DNA from: Flavipsychrobacter sp.
Lineage (GTDB): Bacteria; Bacteroidota; Bacteroidia; Chitinophagales; Chitinophagaceae
Length of the DNA: 64,000 bases
Direction: 5' to 3'
Assembly: GCA_017849575.1 (NCBI GenBank)
Contig: JAFIGV010000014.1
Location: forward strand, 248,001 to 312,000
Under the pieces are notes generated by a model. That model was not told the origin of the DNA. It saw only the letters and a program-made list of their open reading frames with translations, and did no database searches. Of the stretch, positions 15,643 through 24,159 are shown piece after piece (the stretch's first letter is position 1; the number at the start of each line of letters is the position of its first letter). The position numbers were made by a program, and so were the translations under genes.

Positions 15643-16833
15643 TCAGCGAACCGTAGCAGGCTTCTTTCGAAAAAGTCCCAAAGCAACGCGCGTCACGACA
15701 TAGCCTGCCACACCCATAGCGACAGATAGAGCGGCGCCGCCTAAAAAGAAGGCCAGTCCTTCCTGTGTCACTCGCTCCAGCGTCAGTGTCTTCCATTCCA
15801 ACGACCAGGTTTTGTAGCCCAGCAACCATTTGCCAGTAGCCAGGCTGGCCATCCACCAAAAAGGGGTGAACGGAAAAATGCTGATGTTTGCGGCCAGGAG
15901 GAATAAGGCCTTGTTGAGTCGAAAAAATATCGATGCAGGAATGCCGATTGCGAGCTGAAAACCCCAAACCGGAACTATGCCCATAAAAAACCCGAAACCC
16001 ACAGAGGCCGCTTTTTCATGATTACTTTCCTGAGGATTAACAAAAAGCATCTTCCACATTGTCTTCCAACCTTCTTTTTTCAGCAGCATTTTCACAAAGT
16101 CGCGCGGCTTAATCCAAAGCAAGGCTATAAGCACCAGCACGGTATTGAGCAGGCTGATACGAGTAAAGTCTTTGAACGGGCGAAAATGCGAAACCCGGTC
16201 TTCCGGATTAGGATAATAAACGGACACGGGTACACTGAGTACAGGTATTCCGCTCCATGAAGCACGAACGATCACTTCAATCTCAAACTCGTATTTGGAG
16301 GTAAACCAATATTTGCGCACGAGCTTTTTGAGTGGATAGCCCCGATAGCCCGATTGTGTATCGGGAAGCCGGATGCCGGTATTCACCCAAAACCAGAAGT
16401 TGGAGAAACGGTTACCAAAAGAACTTTTTGTAGGTACATTCTCCTGATCCATATTACGCGCCCCGATCAGCAGCGCCCCGGGCGTATGGTCGAGCTGGTC
16501 CAGAAAAACCTTTATGTCCTTCGGATAATGTTGTCCGTCGCTATCCATAGTGATGGCATAGTCGAAGCCTAATCGGGCCGCTTCTTTGAAGCCTTTTTGC
16601 AGCGCCCTTCCTTTACCAGCATTGGGTGAATAGGTCAGTACGTGCACCTGCGGAAACTGTCTGAGCACTTCTGCGGTAGCATCTGTTGAACCATCGTTTA
16701 CTACCAAAACCTCACGGGCATATTCCAGCACCTTGTATAATACAGCCGCAAGGCTACCCGCATTATTGTATGTAGGAATCAGTACACAAGCCTTATGCTC
16801 CTTTAGCCGGTCTTCAAATTCAGGCGCAGACAT
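15643..16833 (-). CDS. GT2 glycosyltransferase fused to DUF2062
   Basis: 396 residues from ATG 16833 (MSAPEFED); a TTG at 16851 would add six. Residues about 15-235 are a GT2 domain of the dolichyl-phosphate mannose synthase type: VLIPTYNNAGSL, VVNDGSTDAT, and DSDGQH as the metal-binding DxD. Residues about 275-350 are DUF2062 (ESNHEKAASVGFGFFMGIVP), with two to three hydrophobic segments extending to the C-terminus. DPM-like enzymes load a sugar onto a polyprenyl phosphate at the membrane; DUF2062 is a small membrane domain of unknown role. Fusion of the two occurs in Bacteroidota. The acceptor and sugar are not determined. Confidence 0.85.
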   Translation of the reverse strand: MSAPEFEDRLKEHKACVLIPTYNNAGSLAAVLYKVLEYAREVLVVNDGSTDATAEVLRQFPQVHVLTYSPNAGKGRALQKGFKEAARLGFDYAITMDSDGQHYPKDIKVFLDQLDHTPGALLIGARNMDQENVPTKSSFGNRFSNFWFWVNTGIRLPDTQSGYRGYPLKKLVRKYWFTSKYEFEIEVIVRASWSGIPVLSVPVSVYYPNPEDRVSHFRPFKDFTRISLLNTVLVLIALLWIKPRDFVKMLLKKEGWKTMWKMLFVNPQESNHEKAASVGFGFFMGIVPVWGFQLAIGIPASIFFRLNKALFLLAANISIFPFTPFWWMASLATGKWLLGYKTWSLEWKTLTLERVTQEGLAFFLGGAALSVAMGVAGYVVTRVALGLFRKKPATVR

Positions 16834-16868
16834 CGTCGGGAAATTTTGCAAAGAAAACGGTCGCTAAT

Positions 16869-18539
16869 CTAATCCTTTAATTGTTTTTGACACTGGACTA
16901 TTTTCCCGGAAATAGCATTCCGTTCATCCTGTGTTGCCACTTCAAGACTAAGCGCTTTGCGATAATAATCTATAGCCGCCGGGTACCACTTCTTTTCATA
17001 GCAATAGTCGCCGGCTATGCGATAGGCATCATAGAAATGTGGATTGCTGCGGACTACAGCGGAGGTATCTACAGCCTGATGAAACAGTAAGGCAAGTTTA
17101 TTTTTTCTGAATTCCAGAAAACTGCGATATTCTTTGCTGTATAAAAAACTGTCGGCACCGATGGTCCTGTTCACGGTTGCTATTTCGCTGTCGTGCTGCA
17201 AACCGTTTATTCCGAAAACTTTTTTTAAGTCGTAGCAAATGTAAGGACCAAGCTGCCAGGGCGCGGTGCTCACCCAAAATCGCAGGCTGTCGGGCTCAAA
17301 GATTACCGAATGATGCGCTATCAACTGGTTTACGGCTTTTTCATTTCCGTTGCCGATATCCTTGCCGCCTATACCCCGACGGTCTCTCAAGATGGTGGCC
17401 ATCTTTTGCGGGGTGAGTGGATATTGCTGAGTCATGAGTTCCTGTAGCCGCTGATAGCGATAGACCGAAGCACTTTTCTTCATCTGCTCAGAATTTAGCT
17501 TCTGGTGCAGTAGCAATTTGCTCTGGTAATGGTTGGTGCATTGGATATGATCGGATCCGGGGTCATAAACTGCCAGTTGTTTGGGTGTCTTTTCTATCAC
17601 AACAGCTTTTTTGTCCGCAGCACTTGCTACAAGAAAGCTTTCTGAGACAAACATTTCTCTGCTTTCAGCGATCGCCAGTGCCTCTTTGAGATTGGAAGCA
17701 TACTGCAAAACTTCTCTTGCCACCAGCGAGACAGGAGTGGCGGCGCCCAAGGGGATATCAGATCTTGCGGCATTGATCGTGACGGTAAGTCCTTTTTCGT
17801 TCATGCCGCTCACTACGCCAATGAAACCGCCCCAGGTAACCGATGCAAAAGCGTAGCCCGCGGAGGGCTTTTCAAAACACAGAATTTTATTTTCAGCAAA
17901 TTTGTCGCCCACCCAAAAATCAAAATTTCGACCGATGAGCATAGACCCATCTTCGGTCTTGTCGCCCCAGGCACCAAAACTGGTGCAGCCTACCAGCATC
18001 ATGTTTTGCAAAGCATGCCCTATATCGTGAGCCGCATGATAGTTGAGCAGCCGTGCGTAATTATTACCGATCCAACTAAAGCTGTCGGCTGCGGCATGAG
18101 AAATGCCATAGATTTCTTCTTTATACTCTTCTTTGACATGCTCCGGCAAGTCGCGGTTCATAAATCCAACCACGTATTTCAGAAACTTAAGATAGCCGGG
18201 TGAGGGAACCATTCTCTTGATCTCGCTGGTGAATGCAGCTTCCTGAGCTATAATCTCATCTTGCGAAAGAACACCCTCTTTCACCCCGCGTTCGAAGGCA
18301 GCCCCCGACACATACATTTCATACATACCCCAGGCATTTTTTCGTATCCAGTTGTCACCGATGCGGTAAAGCGAGCCCTCTACATGTTGCTTTTGTAAGG
18401 CAAAGGCCGATGTATCGGCCACCACGGGCGGCCTGATGTCAGACACTCTCCAGATGTAAACTGCGAAGACGATGATCAACAACAAAAGGACAGCCACCAC
18501 AATGCCGGTTACTTTGAGCACTCGCCTAAAAAATCGCAT
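16869..18539 (-). CDS. C45-type autoproteolytic acyltransferase/hydrolase with TPR-like tail
   Basis: 556 residues. An uncleaved N-terminal anchor (about 10-30) is followed by a region ending in GCTSFGAW, whose Cys185 would become the N-terminal nucleophile after self-cleavage, as in acyl-CoA:6-aminopenicillanate acyltransferases and other Ntn hydrolases. SMLIGRNFDFW and VSGMNEKGLTVTINAA are also family landmarks. The last 50 residues (YCYEKKWYPAAIDYYRKAL) resemble a TPR unit. It is likely periplasmic, membrane-tethered and active on an amide or a lipid-linked amino compound. A -7 box TAACTTTG (18551-18544) ends only 4 nt before the ATG. It is 17 bp upstream of the GT2-DUF2062 gene. Confidence 0.8.
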   Translation of the reverse strand: MRFFRRVLKVTGIVVAVLLLLIIVFAVYIWRVSDIRPPVVADTSAFALQKQHVEGSLYRIGDNWIRKNAWGMYEMYVSGAAFERGVKEGVLSQDEIIAQEAAFTSEIKRMVPSPGYLKFLKYVVGFMNRDLPEHVKEEYKEEIYGISHAAADSFSWIGNNYARLLNYHAAHDIGHALQNMMLVGCTSFGAWGDKTEDGSMLIGRNFDFWVGDKFAENKILCFEKPSAGYAFASVTWGGFIGVVSGMNEKGLTVTINAARSDIPLGAATPVSLVAREVLQYASNLKEALAIAESREMFVSESFLVASAADKKAVVIEKTPKQLAVYDPGSDHIQCTNHYQSKLLLHQKLNSEQMKKSASVYRYQRLQELMTQQYPLTPQKMATILRDRRGIGGKDIGNGNEKAVNQLIAHHSVIFEPDSLRFWVSTAPWQLGPYICYDLKKVFGINGLQHDSEIATVNRTIGADSFLYSKEYRSFLEFRKNKLALLFHQAVDTSAVVRSNPHFYDAYRIAGDYCYEKKWYPAAIDYYRKALSLEVATQDERNAISGKIVQCQKQLKD

Positions 18540-18543
18540 GGCG

Positions 18544-18551
18544 CAAAGTTA
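18544..18551 (-). promoter_or_regulatory. -7 box TAACTTTG next to start codon
   Basis: Exact TAnnTTTG on the minus strand, with 4 nt between its last G and the ATG at 18539. If it works as in other Bacteroidota, transcription would begin at or very near the start codon. Confidence 0.55.
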
Positions 18552-18619
18552 ACAGAATGAAGCCAAGTGCATGACTGGTAAAAGGTTAAGGTTGCCCGCC
18601 ATAGTCAATGAGATTCCGA

Positions 18620-19066
18620 TCAACTTTCACCTGTCTTTCTCTTTTTCAGCACCGCTACGGTAAGCCTTCCCGCACAAACCAGCCGGCCGGATTCGTCGCG
18701 TATCTTTATTTCCCACACATGCGATGTAGAGCCCAGGTGCAGCGGTTCGGCCACACCACGCACCCAGCCATCCTTCTTGCCGCGCAAATGGTTGCAATTG
18801 ATTTCCATACCGACACAAATTTGAGTTTCCGGATCAATACAAAGCGACGAAGCCACACTTCCCAGTGTTTCTAACAGTGCTGCGGATGCCCCGCCGTGGA
18901 GTAAACCATAAGGCTGTTGCGAACGTTCATTTACGGGCATGGTCGCTTCGAGCGTTCGTTCGGTACGACCCGTAAACTGAATACCTAGCCACTCTGCCAT
19001 AGTTCCTGAGCAAAGCGCATTTACAGCCTCAGCGTCAAAGTCTTTTTGCTTCCAGATGGATGACAT
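18620..19066 (-). CDS. Hotdog-fold thioesterase (PaaI family)
   Basis: 148 residues forming one hotdog domain. PYGLLHGGASAALLETLGS carries the HGG motif and the following catalytic acidic residue (Glu) on the long central helix, as in PaaI and YdiI/MenI thioesterases. VRGVAEPLHLGSTSHVWEIKI is the conserved strand pair facing CoA. The enzyme would hydrolyse an acyl-CoA; members act on phenylacetyl-CoA derivatives or on 1,4-dihydroxy-2-naphthoyl-CoA for menaquinone synthesis, and sequence alone does not choose between them. No other men or paa genes are present here. It is divergent from the saccharopine dehydrogenase-like gene. Confidence 0.85.
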   Translation of the reverse strand: MSSIWKQKDFDAEAVNALCSGTMAEWLGIQFTGRTERTLEATMPVNERSQQPYGLLHGGASAALLETLGSVASSLCIDPETQICVGMEINCNHLRGKKDGWVRGVAEPLHLGSTSHVWEIKIRDESGRLVCAGRLTVAVLKKRKTGES

Positions 19067-19111
19067 TTAGATATTTTATTTGTTATGCGAAAAATATAAA
19101 TAGCACTTTTT

Positions 19112-19144
19112 TTTGTAATAAAGGAGGGTTTCGATTTACTTTTG
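19112..19144 (+). promoter_or_regulatory. Full Bacteroidota-type promoter (TTTG-N21-TACTTTTG)
   Basis: TTTG at 19112-19115 and TACTTTTG at 19137-19144, spaced 21 bp, upstream of the dehydrogenase-like gene at 19183. This is one of the clearest complete -33/-7 pairs in the window. Confidence 0.75.
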
Positions 19145-19182
19145 CCCCTCATTGACCGTTTTCACCTTACTTTTTCAAAAGT

Positions 19183-20508
19183 ATGCAAACAATATTGGTT
19201 GCCGGGGCAGGTAAGTCGTCCACTTATCTGATCCATTACCTACTGTCGCATGCATCGCGCAACAAGTGGAGCGTAATTGTAGCGGATGGGAGTGCGCAGG
19301 CAATAGAAGAGAAGATTAAGGGAAGTCCCTTCGCCCGGCCTGCAGTTATAGACATTACTAATGCCTCCGAAAGGCAGCCCCTTGTTGCTGAGGCCGACAT
19401 CGTTTTGTCGTTAATGCCACCCCATCTTCATATTCATCTGGCAAAAGACTGTCTTCAGTTGGGCAAGAATCTGATTACCTCATCGTATATTTCTGAGGAA
19501 ATGCGGGAGATGGATGCGGCGGTGAAAGCAGCGGGGCTGATGTTTATGTGTGAAATGGGTCTCGACCCGGGTATCGATCACATGACGGCCAATCAGATCA
19601 TCCACAGTACGCAAAGGGTGGCAGCCTCCATCACTTCTTTTAAGTCTTATTGCGGCGGACTGATCGCACCGGAAAGCGATGATAATCCCTGGCACTACAA
19701 GTTTAGCTGGAATCCTAAGAACATTATTACTGCCGGTCTGGGCGGGGCACACTACCTCAGCAACGGCAAAAAACTGGAAATACCTTACGAGGAGATCTTC
19801 CAGAACAATAAAAAAATTAAGGTTGATGGCCTGGGGTCTCTGGCCTATTATCCTAATCGTGACTCTCTGCGTTACCTTGATCTTTACGACGTACCCGAGA
19901 TAAAGACTTTTCTGAGGGCAACGCTCCGTCACCCGGATTTTTGTAAGGGTTGGCAGGCCATCATAGAATTGGGGCTTACCCGCGAAGATGACGAGACTTC
20001 CTCGCTTCAAACCTATGCCTCATGGCTCACCGCCAGAACAGGGTTTGATGGCAGCGGTAGCCTTGAGCAGCATGTTGCCGGATTATTAAAGGTAGCGCCC
20101 GACGATAAAATCATGCAAATGCTGTCCTGGCTTGGGCTCTTTAGCGAAAAACACCTACCGGCGATAAGGCCCAACTCTGCTGCCCTGTTGCTCGATTTGC
20201 TCCTGGAACGCTGGTCCATGCAGCCTTCGGATAAAGACATGGTGGTGATGCAGCACGAAGTTGAATACATGCATCGTGAGCGAAAAATCAAGTTGACCAG
20301 CACCATGGTACTGAAAGGGGAAAACAGGGAATATTCTGCTATGGCCAAAACGGTAGGACTGCCTATGGGCGTGCTGGCAAGGATGGTACTGAACGGAAAG
20401 GTAACGCGGCCTGCAGGTGTGGTGATTCCTAACATGCCATCCGTATATAAACCGGTGATGACAGAATTGCATCATCATGGTATTTTGTTTACGGAAGAAG
20501 TATCGTAA
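19183..20508 (+). CDS. Saccharopine dehydrogenase-like protein (LYS9 type)
   Basis: 441 residues. The N-terminal Rossmann motif ILVAGAGKSSTYLIHYL binds NAD(P); EADIVLSLMPPHLHIHLAKDC and MGLDPGIDHMTA are strongly typical of the glutamate-forming saccharopine dehydrogenase family (LYS9/AASS C-terminal half), and the length fits. That enzyme cleaves saccharopine to glutamate and aminoadipate semialdehyde in lysine catabolism, although some bacterial homologues act on other opine-like or carboxynorspermidine substrates. It has its own promoter at 19112-19144 and is convergent with smpB (5-bp gap). Family secure, exact reaction likely but unproven. Confidence 0.88.
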   Translation: MQTILVAGAGKSSTYLIHYLLSHASRNKWSVIVADGSAQAIEEKIKGSPFARPAVIDITNASERQPLVAEADIVLSLMPPHLHIHLAKDCLQLGKNLITSSYISEEMREMDAAVKAAGLMFMCEMGLDPGIDHMTANQIIHSTQRVAASITSFKSYCGGLIAPESDDNPWHYKFSWNPKNIITAGLGGAHYLSNGKKLEIPYEEIFQNNKKIKVDGLGSLAYYPNRDSLRYLDLYDVPEIKTFLRATLRHPDFCKGWQAIIELGLTREDDETSSLQTYASWLTARTGFDGSGSLEQHVAGLLKVAPDDKIMQMLSWLGLFSEKHLPAIRPNSAALLLDLLLERWSMQPSDKDMVVMQHEVEYMHRERKIKLTSTMVLKGENREYSAMAKTVGLPMGVLARMVLNGKVTRPAGVVIPNMPSVYKPVMTELHHHGILFTEEVS

Positions 20509-20513
20509 GTGCC

Positions 20514-20969
20514 TTAATACCGGTTCAGGTGTCGTTTGATTTCTCTGTCGGCTTCGCGTCCCTTTATTGAGGCCCGTTTATCGTGGAGTTTTTTCCCGCG
20601 GCCAAGGCCTATTTCCATTTTCGCAAAGCCATTTTCGTTGATAAATACAGCAAGGGGGACAATGGTATAACCTTTTTCTTTGAGTTTTTGTTCCCACTTT
20701 CTGAGCTCTCTGCGATTGAGCAATAGCTTTCGCTCGCGGGTAGGATCGTGGCCCGCATATCCGGCATTCACATATTCGGAAATATGCAGGCTCTTCACCC
20801 ACAGCGCTCCATCACTAAAAAAGCAATAGCTGTCGTTGAAGCTAACTTTGCCGTTGCGAATCGACTTAATCTCGGAACCGGTAAGTACCATGCCCGCAGT
20901 AAGCCGGTCTTCGATAGCATACTCAAAGGTAGCCGGACGGTTTTTGATATAAACATTAGCCTGTCGCAA
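20514..20969 (-). CDS. smpB: SsrA-binding protein SmpB
   Basis: 151 residues. It delivers tmRNA to stalled ribosomes for trans-translation. TAGMVLTGSEIKSIRNGKV, DSYCFFSDGALWVKSLHISEY and RERKLLLNRREL are the family's beta-barrel and tmRNA-contact regions, and the basic C-terminal tail KLHDKRASIKGREADREIKR inserts into the mRNA channel. The start must be TTG 20969, since a stop codon lies upstream and no in-frame ATG precedes the first strand. It is 31 bp downstream of accD on the same strand. The tmRNA gene itself is not in this window. Confidence 0.95.
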   Translation of the reverse strand: MRQANVYIKNRPATFEYAIEDRLTAGMVLTGSEIKSIRNGKVSFNDSYCFFSDGALWVKSLHISEYVNAGYAGHDPTRERKLLLNRRELRKWEQKLKEKGYTIVPLAVFINENGFAKMEIGLGRGKKLHDKRASIKGREADREIKRHLNRY

Positions 20970-21000
20970 AGGGCCGTATCGGTTTGTGCCTTAATAAATG

Positions 21001-21858
21001 TCAGGCGGGTTGCTTCATGAACCACTCCACCACCTGAGCGATCTTTTCCTTTAAATCTTTTCGATCTACTATAAAATCCAGAAATCCGTGATCGAGTAAG
21101 AACTCTGAACGCTGAAAACCTTGGGGCAGATCTTTCTTAATGGTCTCCTTGATCACCCTTGGACCTGCGAATCCTATCAATGCCTTAGGCTCTGCAATGT
21201 TGATATCGCCGAGCATGGCATAGCTGGCGGTAACACCACCGGTAGTGGGATCGGTCATGAGCGAAATATACGGGAGCCGTGCGGCTGCAAGACGAGTGAG
21301 TTTGGCGGATGTCTTAGCCATCTGCATCAGCGAAAACGCGCTTTCCATCATCCGTGCACCACCGGATTTGGAAATGATCATAAACGGCATTTTGTGCTCA
21401 ATGGCATAGTCAATGCCCCGGCTGATTTTCTCCCCTACCACACTGCCCATCGAACCGCCAATAAAATTGAAGTTCATGCAGGCGACAACAAGCGGCTTAC
21501 CGGCCACATCGCCTACAGCCACGGTCATGGCATCCTTCAGGCCAGTACCTTCCTGTGCTTCCTGCAGCCTTCGGTCGTAGGGCTTGATATCCACAAAACC
21601 AAGCTTGTCCACCGGCGCTATTTCTTCAAAAAGCAAGGTGCACGCCCCTTCGTCAAAAAGTATTTCAAAGTATTCCCGGCTATTAATGCGGTTATGAAAA
21701 TTGCATTTAAGACAAACAAACATATTGTCTTTCAGCTCTTTAACAGTGTAGGTGGTCTTACACTCAGGGCATTTGTGCCAAAGTCCATCCGGTGCTTCCT
21801 TCTTCTCCGTAGTAGATGTTTGTATTCCTTTTTTAATTCGTCGAAACCAGGTGGACAT
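21001..21858 (-). CDS. accD: Acetyl-CoA carboxylase carboxyltransferase subunit beta
   Basis: 285 residues. The N-terminal zinc ribbon has Cys30, Cys33, Cys49 and Cys52. The crotonase-like carboxyltransferase core follows, with [19 protein letters not shown] and [20 protein letters not shown], where the two oxyanion-hole Gly pairs sit. With AccA it moves carboxyl from biotin to acetyl-CoA, making malonyl-CoA for fatty acid synthesis. accA, accB and accC are not in the window; a separate biotin-carrier protein is at 43832 but belongs to a different type. It shares orientation with smpB. Confidence 0.96.
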   Translation of the reverse strand: MSTWFRRIKKGIQTSTTEKKEAPDGLWHKCPECKTTYTVKELKDNMFVCLKCNFHNRINSREYFEILFDEGACTLLFEEIAPVDKLGFVDIKPYDRRLQEAQEGTGLKDAMTVAVGDVAGKPLVVACMNFNFIGGSMGSVVGEKISRGIDYAIEHKMPFMIISKSGGARMMESAFSLMQMAKTSAKLTRLAAARLPYISLMTDPTTGGVTASYAMLGDINIAEPKALIGFAGPRVIKETIKKDLPQGFQRSEFLLDHGFLDFIVDRKDLKEKIAQVVEWFMKQPA

Positions 21859-22066
21859 AATTGGTCAGATTAATGAACAATCGATATTTCAAAATCGGGC
21901 GGTAAAGATACAAATTGAGGTGAAAGCAGGAACTGTTTTCGGCGGCGTGGCTCAGCGCAGCTCTTTTGCGCGTAGAAACTCCTTACACCCTCCTCCCTAC
22001 AGCCCAAATTGCCAGCGGGCAAGCCCTTCATAAACCGCAGGCTATAGATGAAAAAAATAAAATTAA

Positions 22067-22105
22067 TTAAACGTTTGTTTAGTTTTAAACGACTGTTTAA
22101 TTTTG
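22067..22105 (+). promoter_or_regulatory. tetR promoter with two tandem palindromic operators
   Basis: Two 16-bp palindromes with an 18-bp period: 22067-22082 (TTAAAC-GTTT-GTTTAG, one mismatch) and 22085-22100 (TTAAAC-GACT-GTTTAA, perfect arms). A complete promoter lies inside them: TTTG at 22074-22077, a 20-bp spacer, TAATTTTG at 22098-22105. The first operator covers the -33 element and the second covers the spacer and start of the -7 element. This is the expected design for autorepression by the TetR protein encoded 5 nt downstream. Confidence 0.8.
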
Positions 22106-22110
22106 CAGCC

Positions 22111-22761
22111 ATGGAAGAGAAAAGATCTGCGGCGGCAAGCGATAAACGAAATCATATCCTGGAGGTGGCGGAGCGGCTCTTTGCTACGGAAGGCTATGTG
22201 GGAACGTCCGTCCGCGACATAGCGCAGACCGCTGGCGTAAATATTGCTATGATCTCCTACTATTTTGGTTCAAAAGAAAAGCTACTGGAAGCTGTTTTTG
22301 AAATGCGTACCCAATATGCCATAGATCAGGTGACTGCGATAGTAGAGAACGAGGATCTACAGCCTCTGGATAAGGTCTTTAAACTTATAGACAACTACGT
22401 CGACCGGATGGTGCGGTTTCAGCATTTTCATAAAATAATGGTGCGGGAACAAATCTCTACCAAAGATGACACCCATATTGGCGGGCTCATCCGTCAGACG
22501 AAAAAGAAAAACCAGGGATTTATCAAAAAACTGATTCAGGACGGACAAAAAAAAGGTGTCTTCAAGAAAAATATTGATATACCCCTGATGATGGTGACTA
22601 TGATTGGCACCGTAAACCAGCTCATTTCGACCCAACACTACTACCGTGAACTCAACAATCTGGTGGATATGCCCGACGATGATTTTGAAAAACTAATTCG
22701 TAAAAAACTAAGTGTGCACCTGAAAACACTGTTTAAAGCAATACTTACTTATGAGCAATAA
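22111..22761 (+). CDS. TetR/AcrR family transcriptional repressor
   Basis: 216 residues from ATG 22111 (MEEKRSAAAS). The N-terminal helix-turn-helix runs NHILEVAERLFATEGYVGTSVRDIAQTAGVNIAMISYYFGSKEKLL, the TetR signature; the remaining helices form the ligand pocket and dimer interface. A longer frame to 22048 exists but would translate through the promoter and operators. It is the first gene of the efflux operon, overlapping tolC by 11 nt, so the repressor and pump are made together and induction by a pump substrate would be self-limiting. The inducer is unknown. Confidence 0.93.
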   Translation: MEEKRSAAASDKRNHILEVAERLFATEGYVGTSVRDIAQTAGVNIAMISYYFGSKEKLLEAVFEMRTQYAIDQVTAIVENEDLQPLDKVFKLIDNYVDRMVRFQHFHKIMVREQISTKDDTHIGGLIRQTKKKNQGFIKKLIQDGQKKGVFKKNIDIPLMMVTMIGTVNQLISTQHYYRELNNLVDMPDDDFEKLIRKKLSVHLKTLFKAILTYEQ

Positions 22762-24133
22762 AATAAAGTCACCCGCTATTATCCTCGCTGCCTTGCTGTC
22801 GCTGCCCTTCTTTGGAGCAGCACAAACAACAAGACCTCTCTCGCTGAATGAGGCCATAGAATTAAGCCTCCAAAACAGCAATCAACTCAAGCTCAGCCGG
22901 GCAAAAATACTTGAAGCCAGCGCTGCGCTCAGAGAAGCACGGGAGCGACGATTGCCCGACGCCAGTATTTCTGGTTCTTACCTGCGCCTCAACCAGCCTA
23001 ATGTGGATCTAAAACTCAAACTTGGATCCAGCCAGCAAAACAACTCCGGAAATGGAAGCAGTACAGAAGGCGAACCTAATACCAGCTCTTCCGTTTCGGT
23101 TGATCAGGCAGCCTATGCTATGGCAAACGTATCCCTTCCGCTGTTCGGCGGCTTTCGCATACAAAATGGTATTGAATCGGCACGTTATCTGCAAAAAGCA
23201 GCGGAATTAGATGGAGAGAGCGACAGGGATGCCGTGATCGCCAATACAATTGCCGCCTACAGTAATCTCTACAAAGCTCAGGCAGCACTGCAACTGGTAC
23301 GCGAAAACCTGAAACAGTCGCAGCAAAGAGTCAGCGATTTTTCAAGCCTGGAAAAAAATGGATTGCTGGCGAGAAATGATTTGCTGAAGGCACAACTCCA
23401 GCAATCGAACGTAGAACTAACCCTGCTGGATGCCGAAAACAATTGGAAACTCACCAATATCAATATGGACCTTATGCTGGGGCTTCCGCAAGAAACATTG
23501 CTCATACCTGATTCTTTGGCCTTTACTCGGTTGGCAGATGCGCGCAGCTATGCCGACTGGGAAGCTCAGGCATTAGAAAGCCGAAAAGATGCGCTGGCGC
23601 TTGACTACCGCAAAAAAGCTGCTGACGCCGGTGTACGGGCGGCTAAAGGCGAATACTTTCCGTCTCTTGCCGTGACGGGTGGATACGTGGCTGCAAACAT
23701 TCCGAATTTCATTACCATAACCAACGCAGTAAACCTGGGCCTGGGGCTGAAATATAGTCCGTCGTCACTCTGGAAAACCGGAGCCAGGGTTACCCAGGCA
23801 AAGGCAAAACAAAACCAGCTTGAGATTAGTCAAAACATCCTGAACGACGAGATACGCCTTCAGGTGGCGCAGGCCTACCAAAGCTATCTGAGCAGCCAGA
23901 AGAAAATTGATGTTTATCGTAGTGCCGTAGAACAGGCGAAGGAAAACTACCGTATTGTGAAGAACAAATACGACAATGCACTGGCCACAACAACAGACCT
24001 GCTCGACGCCGACCTCGCCCAACTGCAGGCACAACTCAACTATGCCTACGCACAGGCAGACGCCGTGGTAGCCTATAGAAAACTGCAGCAGGTAAGCGGT
24101 GTTTTGCAAACCCCACAGCAGGAAAAGTATTAA
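22751..24133 (+). CDS. tolC: TolC-family outer membrane efflux protein
   Basis: 460 residues with a signal peptide (MSNKIKSPAIILAALLSLPF, cleavage after FGAAQ). Two OEP repeats are visible: a first half from LSLNEAIELSLQNSNQLKLS and a second ending DNALATTTDLLDADLAQLQ, with long coiled-coil helices that build the periplasmic tunnel. A low-complexity Ser/Asn/Gly loop near 95-120 is probably an exposed segment. It forms the outer-membrane channel of the tripartite pump with the EmrA- and EmrB-like proteins encoded just downstream. Confidence 0.93.
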   Translation: MSNKIKSPAIILAALLSLPFFGAAQTTRPLSLNEAIELSLQNSNQLKLSRAKILEASAALREARERRLPDASISGSYLRLNQPNVDLKLKLGSSQQNNSGNGSSTEGEPNTSSSVSVDQAAYAMANVSLPLFGGFRIQNGIESARYLQKAAELDGESDRDAVIANTIAAYSNLYKAQAALQLVRENLKQSQQRVSDFSSLEKNGLLARNDLLKAQLQQSNVELTLLDAENNWKLTNINMDLMLGLPQETLLIPDSLAFTRLADARSYADWEAQALESRKDALALDYRKKAADAGVRAAKGEYFPSLAVTGGYVAANIPNFITITNAVNLGLGLKYSPSSLWKTGARVTQAKAKQNQLEISQNILNDEIRLQVAQAYQSYLSSQKKIDVYRSAVEQAKENYRIVKNKYDNALATTTDLLDADLAQLQAQLNYAYAQADAVVAYRKLQQVSGVLQTPQQEKY

Positions 24134-24159
24134 CCAAAACAATTAATGAACCAGACAAG

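Noticed and set aside
22048-22110. Longer N-terminus for the TetR protein (start at 22048)
   Set aside because: It would translate through the -33/-7 promoter elements and both operators; the ATG at 22111 fits family alignments.
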